A DNA stretch of 64,000 nucleotides from assembly GCF_022701255.1 (NCBI RefSeq), contig NZ_CP031705.1, positions 3,472,001 through 3,536,000 of the forward strand. The letters are read 5' to 3'. Of the stretch, positions 35,455 through 42,617 are shown one piece after another. The stretch's first letter is position 1, and each line of letters opens with the position of its first letter. The position numbers were made by a program, and so were the translations under genes. The notes under the pieces are model-generated. The model did not search any database and was not told where the DNA came from. It saw nothing but the letters and a program-made list of their open reading frames with translations. This DNA is from Microcoleus vaginatus HSN003. Its GTDB lineage: Bacteria > Cyanobacteriota > Cyanobacteriia > Cyanobacteriales > Microcoleaceae.

Positions 35455-37557
35455 TTAAGCCGCAACTAAACCGCTGTGTCTCAACAAAGCTTTAGTGCTC
35501 GGTTCGCGTCCCCGGAAAGTTTTAAACACTTCCATCGGGTGCAAACTGCCGCCCAATCCTAACACTGTATCTCGGAAGCGCTTGCCTGTAGAGGCGATCG
35601 CACTTTCATCTTCCAAACCCGCTTCCTCAAACGCCGCAAAAGCATCAGCGCTGAGCACTTCCGCCCATTTATAACTGTAATACCCCGCCGCATACCCGCC
35701 CGCAAAAATGTGTCCGAAAGCGCACAAAAATGCGTCTTCTTCCAGAGGAGGCAAAACAGTCGTAGTTTTAGCGATGCGGTTGCGGACATCGGCCACAGTT
35801 TCGCTGCCACCCGATCGATAGCGGTGGTGCAATTCGATGTCAACGCTGCTAAAATGTACTTGCCTGAGCATGACGCTGCCACTCATGTAGTGGCGCGCTG
35901 CTAGCAGCTTTTGGTAGTAGTGTTCCGGCAAAGTTTCCCCGGTTTCGTAATGCTTTGCCATCCCGAACAAAGTCGCGCGATCATAACACCAATTTTCCAT
36001 AAATTGACTGGGCAATTCCACCGCATCCCACTCAACATTATTGATGCCCGAAGCCCCCGGATAGTCTACCGTTGTCAGCATATGCTGCAAACCGTGACCG
36101 AATTCGTGAAACAAAGTTTCGACTTCCAAAAAAGTCATTAAACTCGGTTTGCCGTCAACCGGAGGACTTTGGTTGCACACCAAATAAGCCACCGGCAACC
36201 GCGTGGTTGTTTTTCCGGCGTCCACAAATTTAGCGCGCACCACGCACTCATCCATCCAAGCACCGCCGCGCTTTTCCTCGGGGCGGCTGTAGGGGTCTAA
36301 ATAGAAATTGGCGATCGTATTTCCTGCTTCATCATCTATTTGGAAATAGCGCACATCTTTGTGCCAGACAGGAGTTTGACCGTCCGCCGCAGTTACTGTC
36401 ACGCCGAACAGCCGCTTTACTAATCCAAATAACCCCTCTAATACCTGTGGCAAAGCAAAGTAAGGTCGCAATTCTTCGGCACTAAAAGCAAACTTTTCTT
36501 CCCGGCGCCGTTCCGACCAAAAACCTACATCCCAGTGCTTTAAATCTCCTGCTTCCGGCGCGCCTTTTTCGGCAGCAAAAGCTTTCAATTCTTCTAAATC
36601 TTTGACAGCAGCATCATAACTAGCCTGGCGCAATTCTTCTAACAAAGCTTCCACTGCTGTCACGTCGGGAGCCATTTTGCTCGCCAAGCTCAATTCGGCA
36701 TAACTGCTAAACCCGAGCAAAGCAGCTTTTTCGTGGCGCAAAGCTAAAATGCGATCGGTCAACGGCCAGTTATTCAATTCTCCGCTACTTGCTCTGCCGA
36801 TAAAAGCTTTGTACAACTTTTCGCGCAAGTCGCGGCGGGTGCTGTGCTGCATGAAAGGGCCGTAACTCGGAAAGTCTAAAGTGATTCGCCAAGGGCCGTT
36901 TTCGGCATCCGCATTTTCTTCGCCGGCGCTGCGAGCGGCTTGAGCTGCTAAACTCAACAAACTCGGCGGCAAACCGTCAATTTCGTCTTTGTTTGTGAGG
37001 GTGATGCTGAATGCTTTGGTAGCGTCGAGGACGTGATTGGAAAATTGGGTAGTAATTTCCGCCAATTCTAATTGAATGGCATTAAAACGCTCTTTTTGCT
37101 CGCCTTCTAAACCCACGCCGGACAGTTGAGCATCTCGGAGAGCGGCTTCGACAATTCGCTTTTGAGCTGATTCTAAGCCGTCCCAATTTTCCCTAGCCCG
37201 CAGCGCTTTAAAAGCTTCATAAAGCGGTTTGCTTTGACTGAGCTTGCTCCAAAATTTTACTACTTCCGGTTGCACTGTTTCGTGAGCCGATCGCAGTTCC
37301 GGGCTATTTCTCACACCCATCAAATGTCCGACAATGCTCCAGCTCCAATTCAAACGCTCTCCGAGTCGCTGCAATGGTTCTACTAAGCCGCTCCAAGTCG
37401 GCTCTACAGACGATTCTAAGTCAGCTAGCGAGGCTTCTAGTTCGGTCAGCAGTTGGGTAACAGCGGGGGCTACGTGTTCTGGTTCGATCGCGTCAAATGG
37501 AGGCAATCCTTGACCGATTAGTAACGGGTTATCAGCAATAGTTACGGTTGCAGTCAT
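35455..37557 (-). CDS. prlC: Oligopeptidase A (M3 family zinc metallopeptidase)
   Basis: This is a thimet-oligopeptidase-type enzyme that degrades peptides, including cleaved signal peptides, in the cytoplasm. The 700-residue protein carries the zinc motif HEFGH at 484-488 (within VETLFHEFGHGLQHML), with the third ligand expected in NVEWDAVELPSQFMENW. GASGINN and the C-terminal YYSYKWAEVLSADAFAAFE are typical of M3A. Length matches bacterial OpdA/PrlC. It is transcribed alone after a long spacer. Confidence 0.94.
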   Translation of the reverse strand: MTATVTIADNPLLIGQGLPPFDAIEPEHVAPAVTQLLTELEASLADLESSVEPTWSGLVEPLQRLGERLNWSWSIVGHLMGVRNSPELRSAHETVQPEVVKFWSKLSQSKPLYEAFKALRARENWDGLESAQKRIVEAALRDAQLSGVGLEGEQKERFNAIQLELAEITTQFSNHVLDATKAFSITLTNKDEIDGLPPSLLSLAAQAARSAGEENADAENGPWRITLDFPSYGPFMQHSTRRDLREKLYKAFIGRASSGELNNWPLTDRILALRHEKAALLGFSSYAELSLASKMAPDVTAVEALLEELRQASYDAAVKDLEELKAFAAEKGAPEAGDLKHWDVGFWSERRREEKFAFSAEELRPYFALPQVLEGLFGLVKRLFGVTVTAADGQTPVWHKDVRYFQIDDEAGNTIANFYLDPYSRPEEKRGGAWMDECVVRAKFVDAGKTTTRLPVAYLVCNQSPPVDGKPSLMTFLEVETLFHEFGHGLQHMLTTVDYPGASGINNVEWDAVELPSQFMENWCYDRATLFGMAKHYETGETLPEHYYQKLLAARHYMSGSVMLRQVHFSSVDIELHHRYRSGGSETVADVRNRIAKTTTVLPPLEEDAFLCAFGHIFAGGYAAGYYSYKWAEVLSADAFAAFEEAGLEDESAIASTGKRFRDTVLGLGGSLHPMEVFKTFRGREPSTKALLRHSGLVAA

Positions 37558-37721
37558 TTAATTTTCTTGTAACAGGTTGAAAACAGGTGAACTAGACAGA
37601 TTAGCTTTTAATCTTTTAACACAGTTGTCGAAAAAGTAGGACTCGATCGGGCGTGAGTCGCAGAATGTCTGAGTCGAAAAATCTTCCTTCTGACTGATGA
37701 CTAATGACTGCTCACTAATGA

Positions 37722-38603
37722 CTAATGACTACTCTCTTGTGTGTGCTGCAACTCCCTGACAACCGAGATTAAGCGCTTGAGGTGAGGTTTGACAACTTCT
37801 TGCTGCTCGTGTTCCAAACGGTGGATTTGAGCTTGGACGATCGACAAATCTGGAGTCGATTGGTGCGCGGGAGCTTGCAGTTGGCTTTGCAAATTGGCCA
37901 TGACTTTCTGGATTTCCAAAAATCGAGTATTTACTACTTCCCAGTCGTCTCGGCTGATAGAAGTTTCTGTCAAGCCTTGCGTGACGCTTTGCAGTTGCTC
38001 TATAGCCTGTTCCACAGCTTGGAGATTCGCCCGTTGGCCAACCGATAAATCTTGCAGTTGTGCGCTCACCTGCTGACGGACATCGATCACAGCAGACGCC
38101 ACGATTTCTTGCAAAGAAGCTACCGACTCTCCTAAACTCAGCAACTGTCGCTGGATGTCGATCGACTCCTCAAAGCCTTCTGCCCTAGGCATGGCAGCCA
38201 TTTGCTGACGCAGCGCTGCAATATCTGCTGACAACTGCTTGCGTAATTTAACAATTACCGTCACCGCCGTTTTTTCGACTTTATTGACAGACTTTTGGAC
38301 TTGGGCCATTTCCGAATTTTGATGCACCCGCACTTGCTGCTCGAAGCGATATCGGTTAGCAACATTCAGCGACAAAGCCAAAGTTAGGGGAGCCACCCCG
38401 TAAAAAGCTTGACCCGACAGTGCCACCGCCAGGGAACCCACACCAGAGGCCGCCAGAGAGGCGTACTCTGCCACCTCCAGCCAGTGCCTTTGAGGAAAAC
38501 TTGGTCTCAAGTGGTTTGCAACAGAGGGTTTTGGCTTCCGCACGGCTCTTTGAGTCATAATATTTTCTCGTTGTTGGTAAGGTTGCGAGATTGGGTGGAG
38601 CAT
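37722..38603 (-). CDS. Hypothetical coiled-coil protein with membrane segments
   Basis: In 293 residues there is a basic N-terminus (MTQRAVRKPKPSVANHLRPSFPQRHW) and a hydrophobic pair of segments (YASLAASGVGSLAVALSGQAFYGVAPLTLALSLNVANRY, about 47-86). More than 180 residues of predicted coiled coil follow, rich in Q, E, A and L (ADIAALRQQMAAM, LSVGQRANLQAVEQAIEQLQSV, IHRLEHEQQEVVKPHLKRLISVVRELQ). The start may be the internal ATG at residue 16. I recognise no family; a membrane-tethered structural role is a guess. Confidence 0.65.
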   Translation of the reverse strand: MLHPISQPYQQRENIMTQRAVRKPKPSVANHLRPSFPQRHWLEVAEYASLAASGVGSLAVALSGQAFYGVAPLTLALSLNVANRYRFEQQVRVHQNSEMAQVQKSVNKVEKTAVTVIVKLRKQLSADIAALRQQMAAMPRAEGFEESIDIQRQLLSLGESVASLQEIVASAVIDVRQQVSAQLQDLSVGQRANLQAVEQAIEQLQSVTQGLTETSISRDDWEVVNTRFLEIQKVMANLQSQLQAPAHQSTPDLSIVQAQIHRLEHEQQEVVKPHLKRLISVVRELQHTQESSH

Positions 38604-38932
38604 CGATTTCTATCCTTTTTTCAGTTATATGTTTTAGATTATTTCCTGAAACTCTTCTATTTTTACCTTTGTGAGTAAGCTAAGGATGATTGACATATTA
38701 TTATGTATTTGGGATCGGACGGCGATCGCCCCCAATTCCGGCTGTTAAAAGGTTCGCCCCAACGCGCTCTCTATTTTACAGGACGCGCGCGCGATCAAGT
38801 TCGGGCGATCGACAAAGCCGGTGCTGTGCCCAACCGAACAATGCCTAATACCATTTTAGATTTTAGATTTGAGATTAAAAGTTAAAAAATGCGACCTACT
38901 GAGGACGATCGTCGTTTGGAGCTGCTCGGGAG
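38604..38932. other. Intergenic region, no convincing gene
   Basis: A plus-strand frame at 38703-38885 (60 residues, rich in R and G) has no family features and ends in the dispersed ATTTTAGATTTTAGATTT repeat, so it is not called. That repeat family also appears at about 20866, 32526 and 40310. Confidence 0.45.
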
Positions 38933-38961
38933 TTGCCTTTTTGTTCGCGCATTGGTATAAT
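38933..38961 (+). promoter_or_regulatory. Sigma-70-type promoter
   Basis: TTGCCT, a 17-base spacer and a perfect TATAAT lie 49 bases before the ATG of the small membrane protein at 39010. It is the best -35/-10 pair I noticed in the window. Confidence 0.6.
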
Positions 38962-39009
38962 CTACTCTTTCTCAATTGCCCCTCTCCAATTTACTGCCAA
39001 AATTAACCA

Positions 39010-39144
39010 ATGAACTCAGAAAAACCCGGAATTGGCGATCGGCTAAAGTCTATTTTCAGTATCGCAATTTTTATCATTCTCGTACTAGCCGTAGGCTTTT
39101 TAAGCATTAATTTTATTTTCGCTCTCTCTGCAAAATTTTATTAA
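39010..39144 (+). CDS. Small single-pass membrane protein (44 residues)
   Basis: The frame reads MNSEKPGIGDRLKSIFSIAI, then FIILVLAVGFLSINFIFALSAKFY and a stop. It has a short charged N-terminus and one long hydrophobic helix (about 15-40). It is supported by a promoter with TATAAT 49 bases upstream and by isolation from other genes. No family is recognised. Short hydrophobic proteins of this form can be photosynthetic or regulatory membrane subunits or type I toxins; the sequence does not decide. Confidence 0.5.
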   Translation: MNSEKPGIGDRLKSIFSIAIFIILVLAVGFLSINFIFALSAKFY

Positions 39145-39358
39145 AATTAAGCCTTAAGCATGGGTTCCAGAAACCTGTTTTTTTTACGATAATAGTTCGT
39201 CGCCCCCCGCCCAATCGGCAAAAGAACCGGTTTCGTTAGTCGGAGTGAGTCCCAGACTGTTTGAGATTCCCAACTTCTTCAAGAAGTCTCGAATCTTAAG
39301 CACGAGATCATTTGTTTGGATTGCATTCTCCTTCTTCCTTCTTCCTTCGCCTATAATT
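39145..39358. other. Spacer with dispersed repeat elements
   Basis: It contains GGTTCCAGAAACCTG / AACCGGTTTCGTTAGTCGG elements and GATTCCCAACTTCTTCAAGAAGTC, a relative of the hairpin at 3010-3040. No gene is seen. Confidence 0.4.
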
Positions 39359-39793
39359 TCAACTATAAAGATTGTGGTCTGGGTCTAGCCAGACAATATA
39401 AAAAACATTTTCACTAAAAAAACCATGCACCCTGCCGTATTCATTAGCAGATATTTGAAACTGGTACGGAACATTTACTAGCTCGTCTTCATTGGGAATT
39501 CCGAAGCCCTTAGGCTCAGTTGTATCTAGCCAGACAATTCCATGACAGCGCAGGCTTTTACTCTGATTATTAAGAATTTATTGAGCGTTCAATTGTGACA
39601 AATCGCGCATCCTTCTCAAGAGAGATGCTAGATACTTAGCATCTCTACCGCTAATTGAAAACTTATCTTTGTCATCCTGATAATACCTGAAAGAAAAACT
39701 AACTCCTTGCGGTATTTTTACATCGAGACGCTTGATGCTAGATAAAGATTGCTGGCGGCGTATATCTGCTTTTTTAATTTTCTTCGATGGCAC
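39359..39793 (-). pseudogene. Partner (toxin-position) gene of the Panacea antitoxin, split by a stop codon
   Basis: The first part, from GTG 39793, gives 71 residues (MPSKKIKKADIRRQQSLSSI, then SFSFRYYQDDKDKFSISGRDAKYLASLLRRMRDLSQLNAQ) and ends at TAA 39578-39580. The same frame continues without further stops for 72 codons: ILNNQSKSLRCHGIVWLDTTEPKGFGIPNEDELVNVPYQF, then GFFSENVFYIVWLDPDHNLYS, ending TGA at 39359. Restoring one sense codon (for example GAA for TAA) gives a single 144-residue protein. It overlaps the antitoxin gene by 20 bases, as in toxin-antitoxin operons. The protein family is not recognised, so toxin is a positional inference. Confidence 0.65.
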
Positions 39794-40250
39794 GGGTTTT
39801 GTAAAATTCTCTCATTGATTCCTTAGTAATAATAGCATGAGAAGGTTCATCTCTTGGCAACTCACCTCTTGCCTTAATCCAAGGGTCTTCGCGGCGCACC
39901 ATCAACTCTAACTCATAAGCGTCCAGGAAGAAATACTCGTCGGATAACTCGTCTAAAAACTCTTGTACTTCCTGTGGAAATTCGGGTTTTTCTATTTCTT
40001 TGAGAATTGGCTTCCAGTCAAATTGTTCTTTGTATTCATAAAATAAAGCCGGGATAGTCGGCCCGTGCATCCAAGCTTCAAAATCTTCATCAAAAAGCGG
40101 TGTATCTTCAAATGCTAAATACCATGCTTGAGCGTAGTACAATAGTTTTTGTAGCTTGTGGTTGCTGAGATAAGAACCTACATCATTCGCGAACCAGATG
40201 TAATAATCAGCGAGCTGGGAGGCTGTTGTAATTGTAGTTTTTGTGGTCAT
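39774..40250 (-). CDS. Panacea/SocA-type (DUF4065) antitoxin domain protein
   Basis: The 158-residue protein contains the Panacea signature: LADYYIWFANDVGSYLSNHKLQKLLYYAQAWYLAFEDTPLFDEDFEAWMHGPTIPALFYEYK. This is the SocA/GepA-like fold used by antitoxins that neutralise many unrelated toxins. The C-terminus (RREDPWIKARGELPRDEPSHAIITKESMREFYKTRA) matches the usual end of the family. It is first in a two-gene operon, with the broken partner gene overlapping its 3' end. It is intact from start to stop, consistent with selection to keep the antidote or with recent loss of the partner. Confidence 0.88.
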   Translation of the reverse strand: MTTKTTITTASQLADYYIWFANDVGSYLSNHKLQKLLYYAQAWYLAFEDTPLFDEDFEAWMHGPTIPALFYEYKEQFDWKPILKEIEKPEFPQEVQEFLDELSDEYFFLDAYELELMVRREDPWIKARGELPRDEPSHAIITKESMREFYKTRAIEEN

Positions 40251-40452
40251 CTAACTCGATTCAATAAGTTTGGTATTCTATGATAGCACAGGGCGATCGT
40301 TCGATTTGGGATTTTAGATTTTGGTCGCAACTCACATCTTGTACCATTTTTAAGAACAGGCAAGATGCCTGTTCCACAAACAATTAATTTTCTTGTGGGT
40401 GGGCATCCTGCCCGCCCATTAAAGGCTTATTGAGCATGGTGCAACATCTCAG
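40251..40452. repeat. Spacer with GAACAGGCA and GGGTGGGCA hairpins
   Basis: GAACAGGCAAGATGCCTGTTC (about 40356-40376) is the inverse-orientation copy of the hairpin in the 15.5-kb repeat. It is followed by TGGGTGGGCATCCTGCCCGCCCA (about 40396-40419), related to the GGGCGGGCGAGACGCCCACCCC at 15441-15462. The two elements thus travel together. Confidence 0.6.
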
Positions 40453-40690
40453 TTACAATCCTTTGATATATTGCTTCATTACAAGTGGCAAAGTGTAAAG
40501 ACTTTCCTGTTTTTCGATTAAGCAGCGCCGCGATAAAGATTGCAATGCGTTTAGCAAATCTGATGATAATAGTTGTCAGTTTTGTAGCAATTGGGCGAAG
40601 TTGACAGGCTGGTTTTCTGTCGTCAACAATGAGATAACTTGTTTTTATAGTTCGGAAGTGGGTAGTCCTGCATAGTCATGAAAAAATAAG
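40453..40690 (-). pseudogene. NB-ARC/WD40-type protein fragment
   Basis: The minus-strand frame gives FFHDYAGLPTSEL, a stop, then KQVISLLTTENQPVNFAQLLQN, a stop, then QLLSSDLLNALQSLSRRCLIEKQ and SLYTLPLVMKQYIKGL ending at TAA 40453. That string is the winged-helix tail of cyanobacterial NB-ARC ATPases (SSELLNALQSLSRRCLIEK...YTLPPVMKQYI). Only this tail remains, with two internal stops, and it is cut on one side by an IS1 remnant. Confidence 0.7.
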
Positions 40691-40917
40691 GCATTCACTC
40701 TATAGATAAACAGGCGTTATACTCATGAATAAAATACCATCTTGCTCCAATATGATTGGAGAGTTTTTTAGAAAAGAAAAGAGTTTTTCTGACTAAACGA
40801 GATATGCTTTGTCTCATCGTATTGTTAAATCTTTCTATATAGGAAGTTTGGCCACTTTCCTTGACTACTGATTGGTGTCTCTTTTTTGGAAAAACTCTCT
40901 GATAAGCACTCCAAAAG

Positions 40918-42191
40918 CTGGGGGGGTGACAACCAGCCTGAAACCCAGAGGTGGTGAGGATTGAGCCAATGTGTGCTAAAAAAAGATAGGCAGCATAATT
41001 GTTACACGCTTGCCTATCCAAAAAATAATGATACCAACATTTTACCAGACTCATTTAAAAAAACAACTGACCAAAGCTCAGTTTCTTGTAATGACAACTT
41101 TGCTATCTGTGATGCAATCAGAAAAACAAGTGAGATTAGAACGACTGGCACGGGTATTTCCTTACCCAATTACAACGGAAAGTCGGCGTAGAAAACTACA
41201 AAGATTTCTGGATTTACCAAACTTAACTATCTCATTAATTTGGTTCCCCTTAATTACTTATTGGTTGACCACTTATTGCCGCATTGGTACTCGTTTATCA
41301 ATTGCAATCGACCGCAGTCAATGGGGGTGCATTAATCTCTTTATGGTTAGCCTGATCTGGGAGCGAAGAGCAATTCCATTATACTGGTCGTTGTTGCCCA
41401 AATTAGGAAATAGTAACTTCGAGTCACAAACTACCAATTTAGAGCAAGTTTTACCATTATTTTCAGAATATAAAGTCATCGTTTTAGGAGACCGTGAATT
41501 TTGTTCTGTTGATTTGGGAAACTGGCTTAAGGAAAAGGGTGTGTCTTTTTGCTTAAGACTGAAAAAGAATCTTTGTATCGAAACAGAACATTTAGTTTGG
41601 CAACGGTTGGATGAATTAGGAATAGTACCCGGAACTTCTTTGTATGTTCAAGGGAAAAAAGTGAGGAAAACTCTACCTACTACCGGATTTGAGCTTGCTT
41701 GTAAGTGGAAAAGGAACTATGGGAAATATCAAGTTAAAGAAGCCTGGTTTATTCTCACGGACTTAGGCTCATTGCGAGCAGCGCTCAATGCTTATAAGCA
41801 GCGGATGGGCATTGAAGAAATGTTCCGAGACTGTAAAACAGGAGGCTACGATCTTGAAGGAACAAGCCTCAAAGGGAACCGACTTATTAACATGATTCTG
41901 CTCATGACACTTGCGTACAGTTCAGCAATATTTCAAGGTAATGAACTGAAGAAAAAGCAGGTACAAGAATATGTATCTCGTCGCACAGAACCAAAGAAAA
42001 AATATCGCAGACGGAGTACATTTGGTGTTGGATTAGATGGAGAAAAGTGGGTTAATTATCTAGAACAATATTCTTTGGAGGTGGAACAGTTAATGAAGTT
42101 AACTCCTTCTAAACGCCGCTTTTATCAACAAGGTATGCGGGCTGCAACCCTTATACAGTCTATCTCGTAGACCTCTTTGTCACCCCCCCAG
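40918..42191 (+). mobile_element. IS4-family insertion sequence, complete, 1274 bp
   Basis: Both ends carry the perfect inverted repeat CTGGGGGGGTGACAA (left 40918-40932, right 42177-42191 as its complement). The 9-bp direct repeat CTCCAAAAG flanks it at 40909-40917 and 42192-42200 and is the target duplication. One intact transposase gene fills the interior. Clean ends and an intact gene point to a recent insertion. Confidence 0.92.
41010..42170 (+). CDS. IS4-family DDE transposase
   Basis: The 386-residue enzyme catalyses cut-and-paste movement of the IS. DDE features are the first acidic site in IAIDRSQWG, the second in VIVLGDREFCSVDL, and the IS4 YREK signature YKQRMGIEEMFRDCK with the exact Y-2-R-3-E-6-K spacing. 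The N-terminus includes RLERLARVFPYPITTESRRRKLQRFLDLP, seen in IS4 groups of cyanobacteria. The start could be ATG 41010 or the in-frame ATG at 41028. There are no internal stops, so it is probably functional. Confidence 0.9.
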   Translation: MPIQKIMIPTFYQTHLKKQLTKAQFLVMTTLLSVMQSEKQVRLERLARVFPYPITTESRRRKLQRFLDLPNLTISLIWFPLITYWLTTYCRIGTRLSIAIDRSQWGCINLFMVSLIWERRAIPLYWSLLPKLGNSNFESQTTNLEQVLPLFSEYKVIVLGDREFCSVDLGNWLKEKGVSFCLRLKKNLCIETEHLVWQRLDELGIVPGTSLYVQGKKVRKTLPTTGFELACKWKRNYGKYQVKEAWFILTDLGSLRAALNAYKQRMGIEEMFRDCKTGGYDLEGTSLKGNRLINMILLMTLAYSSAIFQGNELKKKQVQEYVSRRTEPKKKYRRRSTFGVGLDGEKWVNYLEQYSLEVEQLMKLTPSKRRFYQQGMRAATLIQSIS

Positions 42192-42297
42192 CTCCAAAAG
42201 TCGCTCAAAAAACAAGCACATTGACTCTGGAACTGTCGGTAGAGAATCCCACAATCCTTGAGCTACTAAATGGTGACTAATGGCTGATGACTGATGA

Positions 42298-42591
42298 CTA
42301 ATGCAAAAACGTGGGAACTTGATATTCGCGACTTTCGGCGATCGCAATTTGCAAATCGCCCATTTGGGCATCCAACTCATCGATTGTGCTTTGTGGCACC
42401 GACTTCCACTTCTCCTTAGTTTCCCAGCGAATCAACATCACCACCTCATTTTCCACCGGATCTACCCAAATTTCTTTGCCTAAAAAACCGTCCCAACTTT
42501 TTAGGCCCGCCGTCCAAACTTCCTGATCTCGCTGAATAAACTGCTCCCACTTTTCTTGAGGTACTTTAAATTTGAGCCACTCAATTACCAT
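42298..42591 (-). CDS. TIGR03792 family protein (antibiotic-biosynthesis-monooxygenase-like fold)
   Basis: The 97-residue protein starts MVIEWLKFKVPQEKWEQFIQ and continues WTAGLKSWDGFLGKEIWVDPVENEVVMLIRWETKEKWKSVPQ. It matches the small ferredoxin-like ABM-fold family named TIGR03792, known mainly from cyanobacteria and without an assigned reaction. It forms a small unit downstream of the histidine kinase at 42618, only 27 bases away on the same strand, so co-transcription is likely. Confidence 0.85.
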   Translation of the reverse strand: MVIEWLKFKVPQEKWEQFIQRDQEVWTAGLKSWDGFLGKEIWVDPVENEVVMLIRWETKEKWKSVPQSTIDELDAQMGDLQIAIAESREYQVPTFLH

Positions 42592-42617
42592 ATTATTTTC
42601 TATGGGTAAATAGCTAA

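Larger units (their letters stand above)
40695..42262 (-). pseudogene. IS1-family transposase remnant interrupted by an IS4 element
   Basis: The left part (40695-40917) encodes the IS1 InsB C-terminus DFWSAYQRVFPKKRHQSVVKESGQTSYIERFNNTMRQSISRLVRKTLFFSKKLSNHIGARWYFIHEYNA. The right part (42192-42262), on the other side of the IS4 copy, encodes QGLWDSLPTV and, two bases out of frame, QSQCACFLSDFW, which joins directly to the left part once the IS4 and its 9-bp duplication are removed. The 5' half of the IS1 gene is missing. The remnant is therefore truncated, frameshifted and interrupted. Confidence 0.85.

Noticed and set aside
38703-38885. 60-codon plus-strand frame
   Set aside because: Composition follows HIP1-rich intergenic sequence and it ends in a dispersed ATTTTAGA repeat; not enough support.
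40695-41054. 119-codon frame as an independent gene
   Set aside because: Its first 45 codons lie in the IS4 end and the rest is an IS1 transposase tail; it is a chimera formed by insertion.
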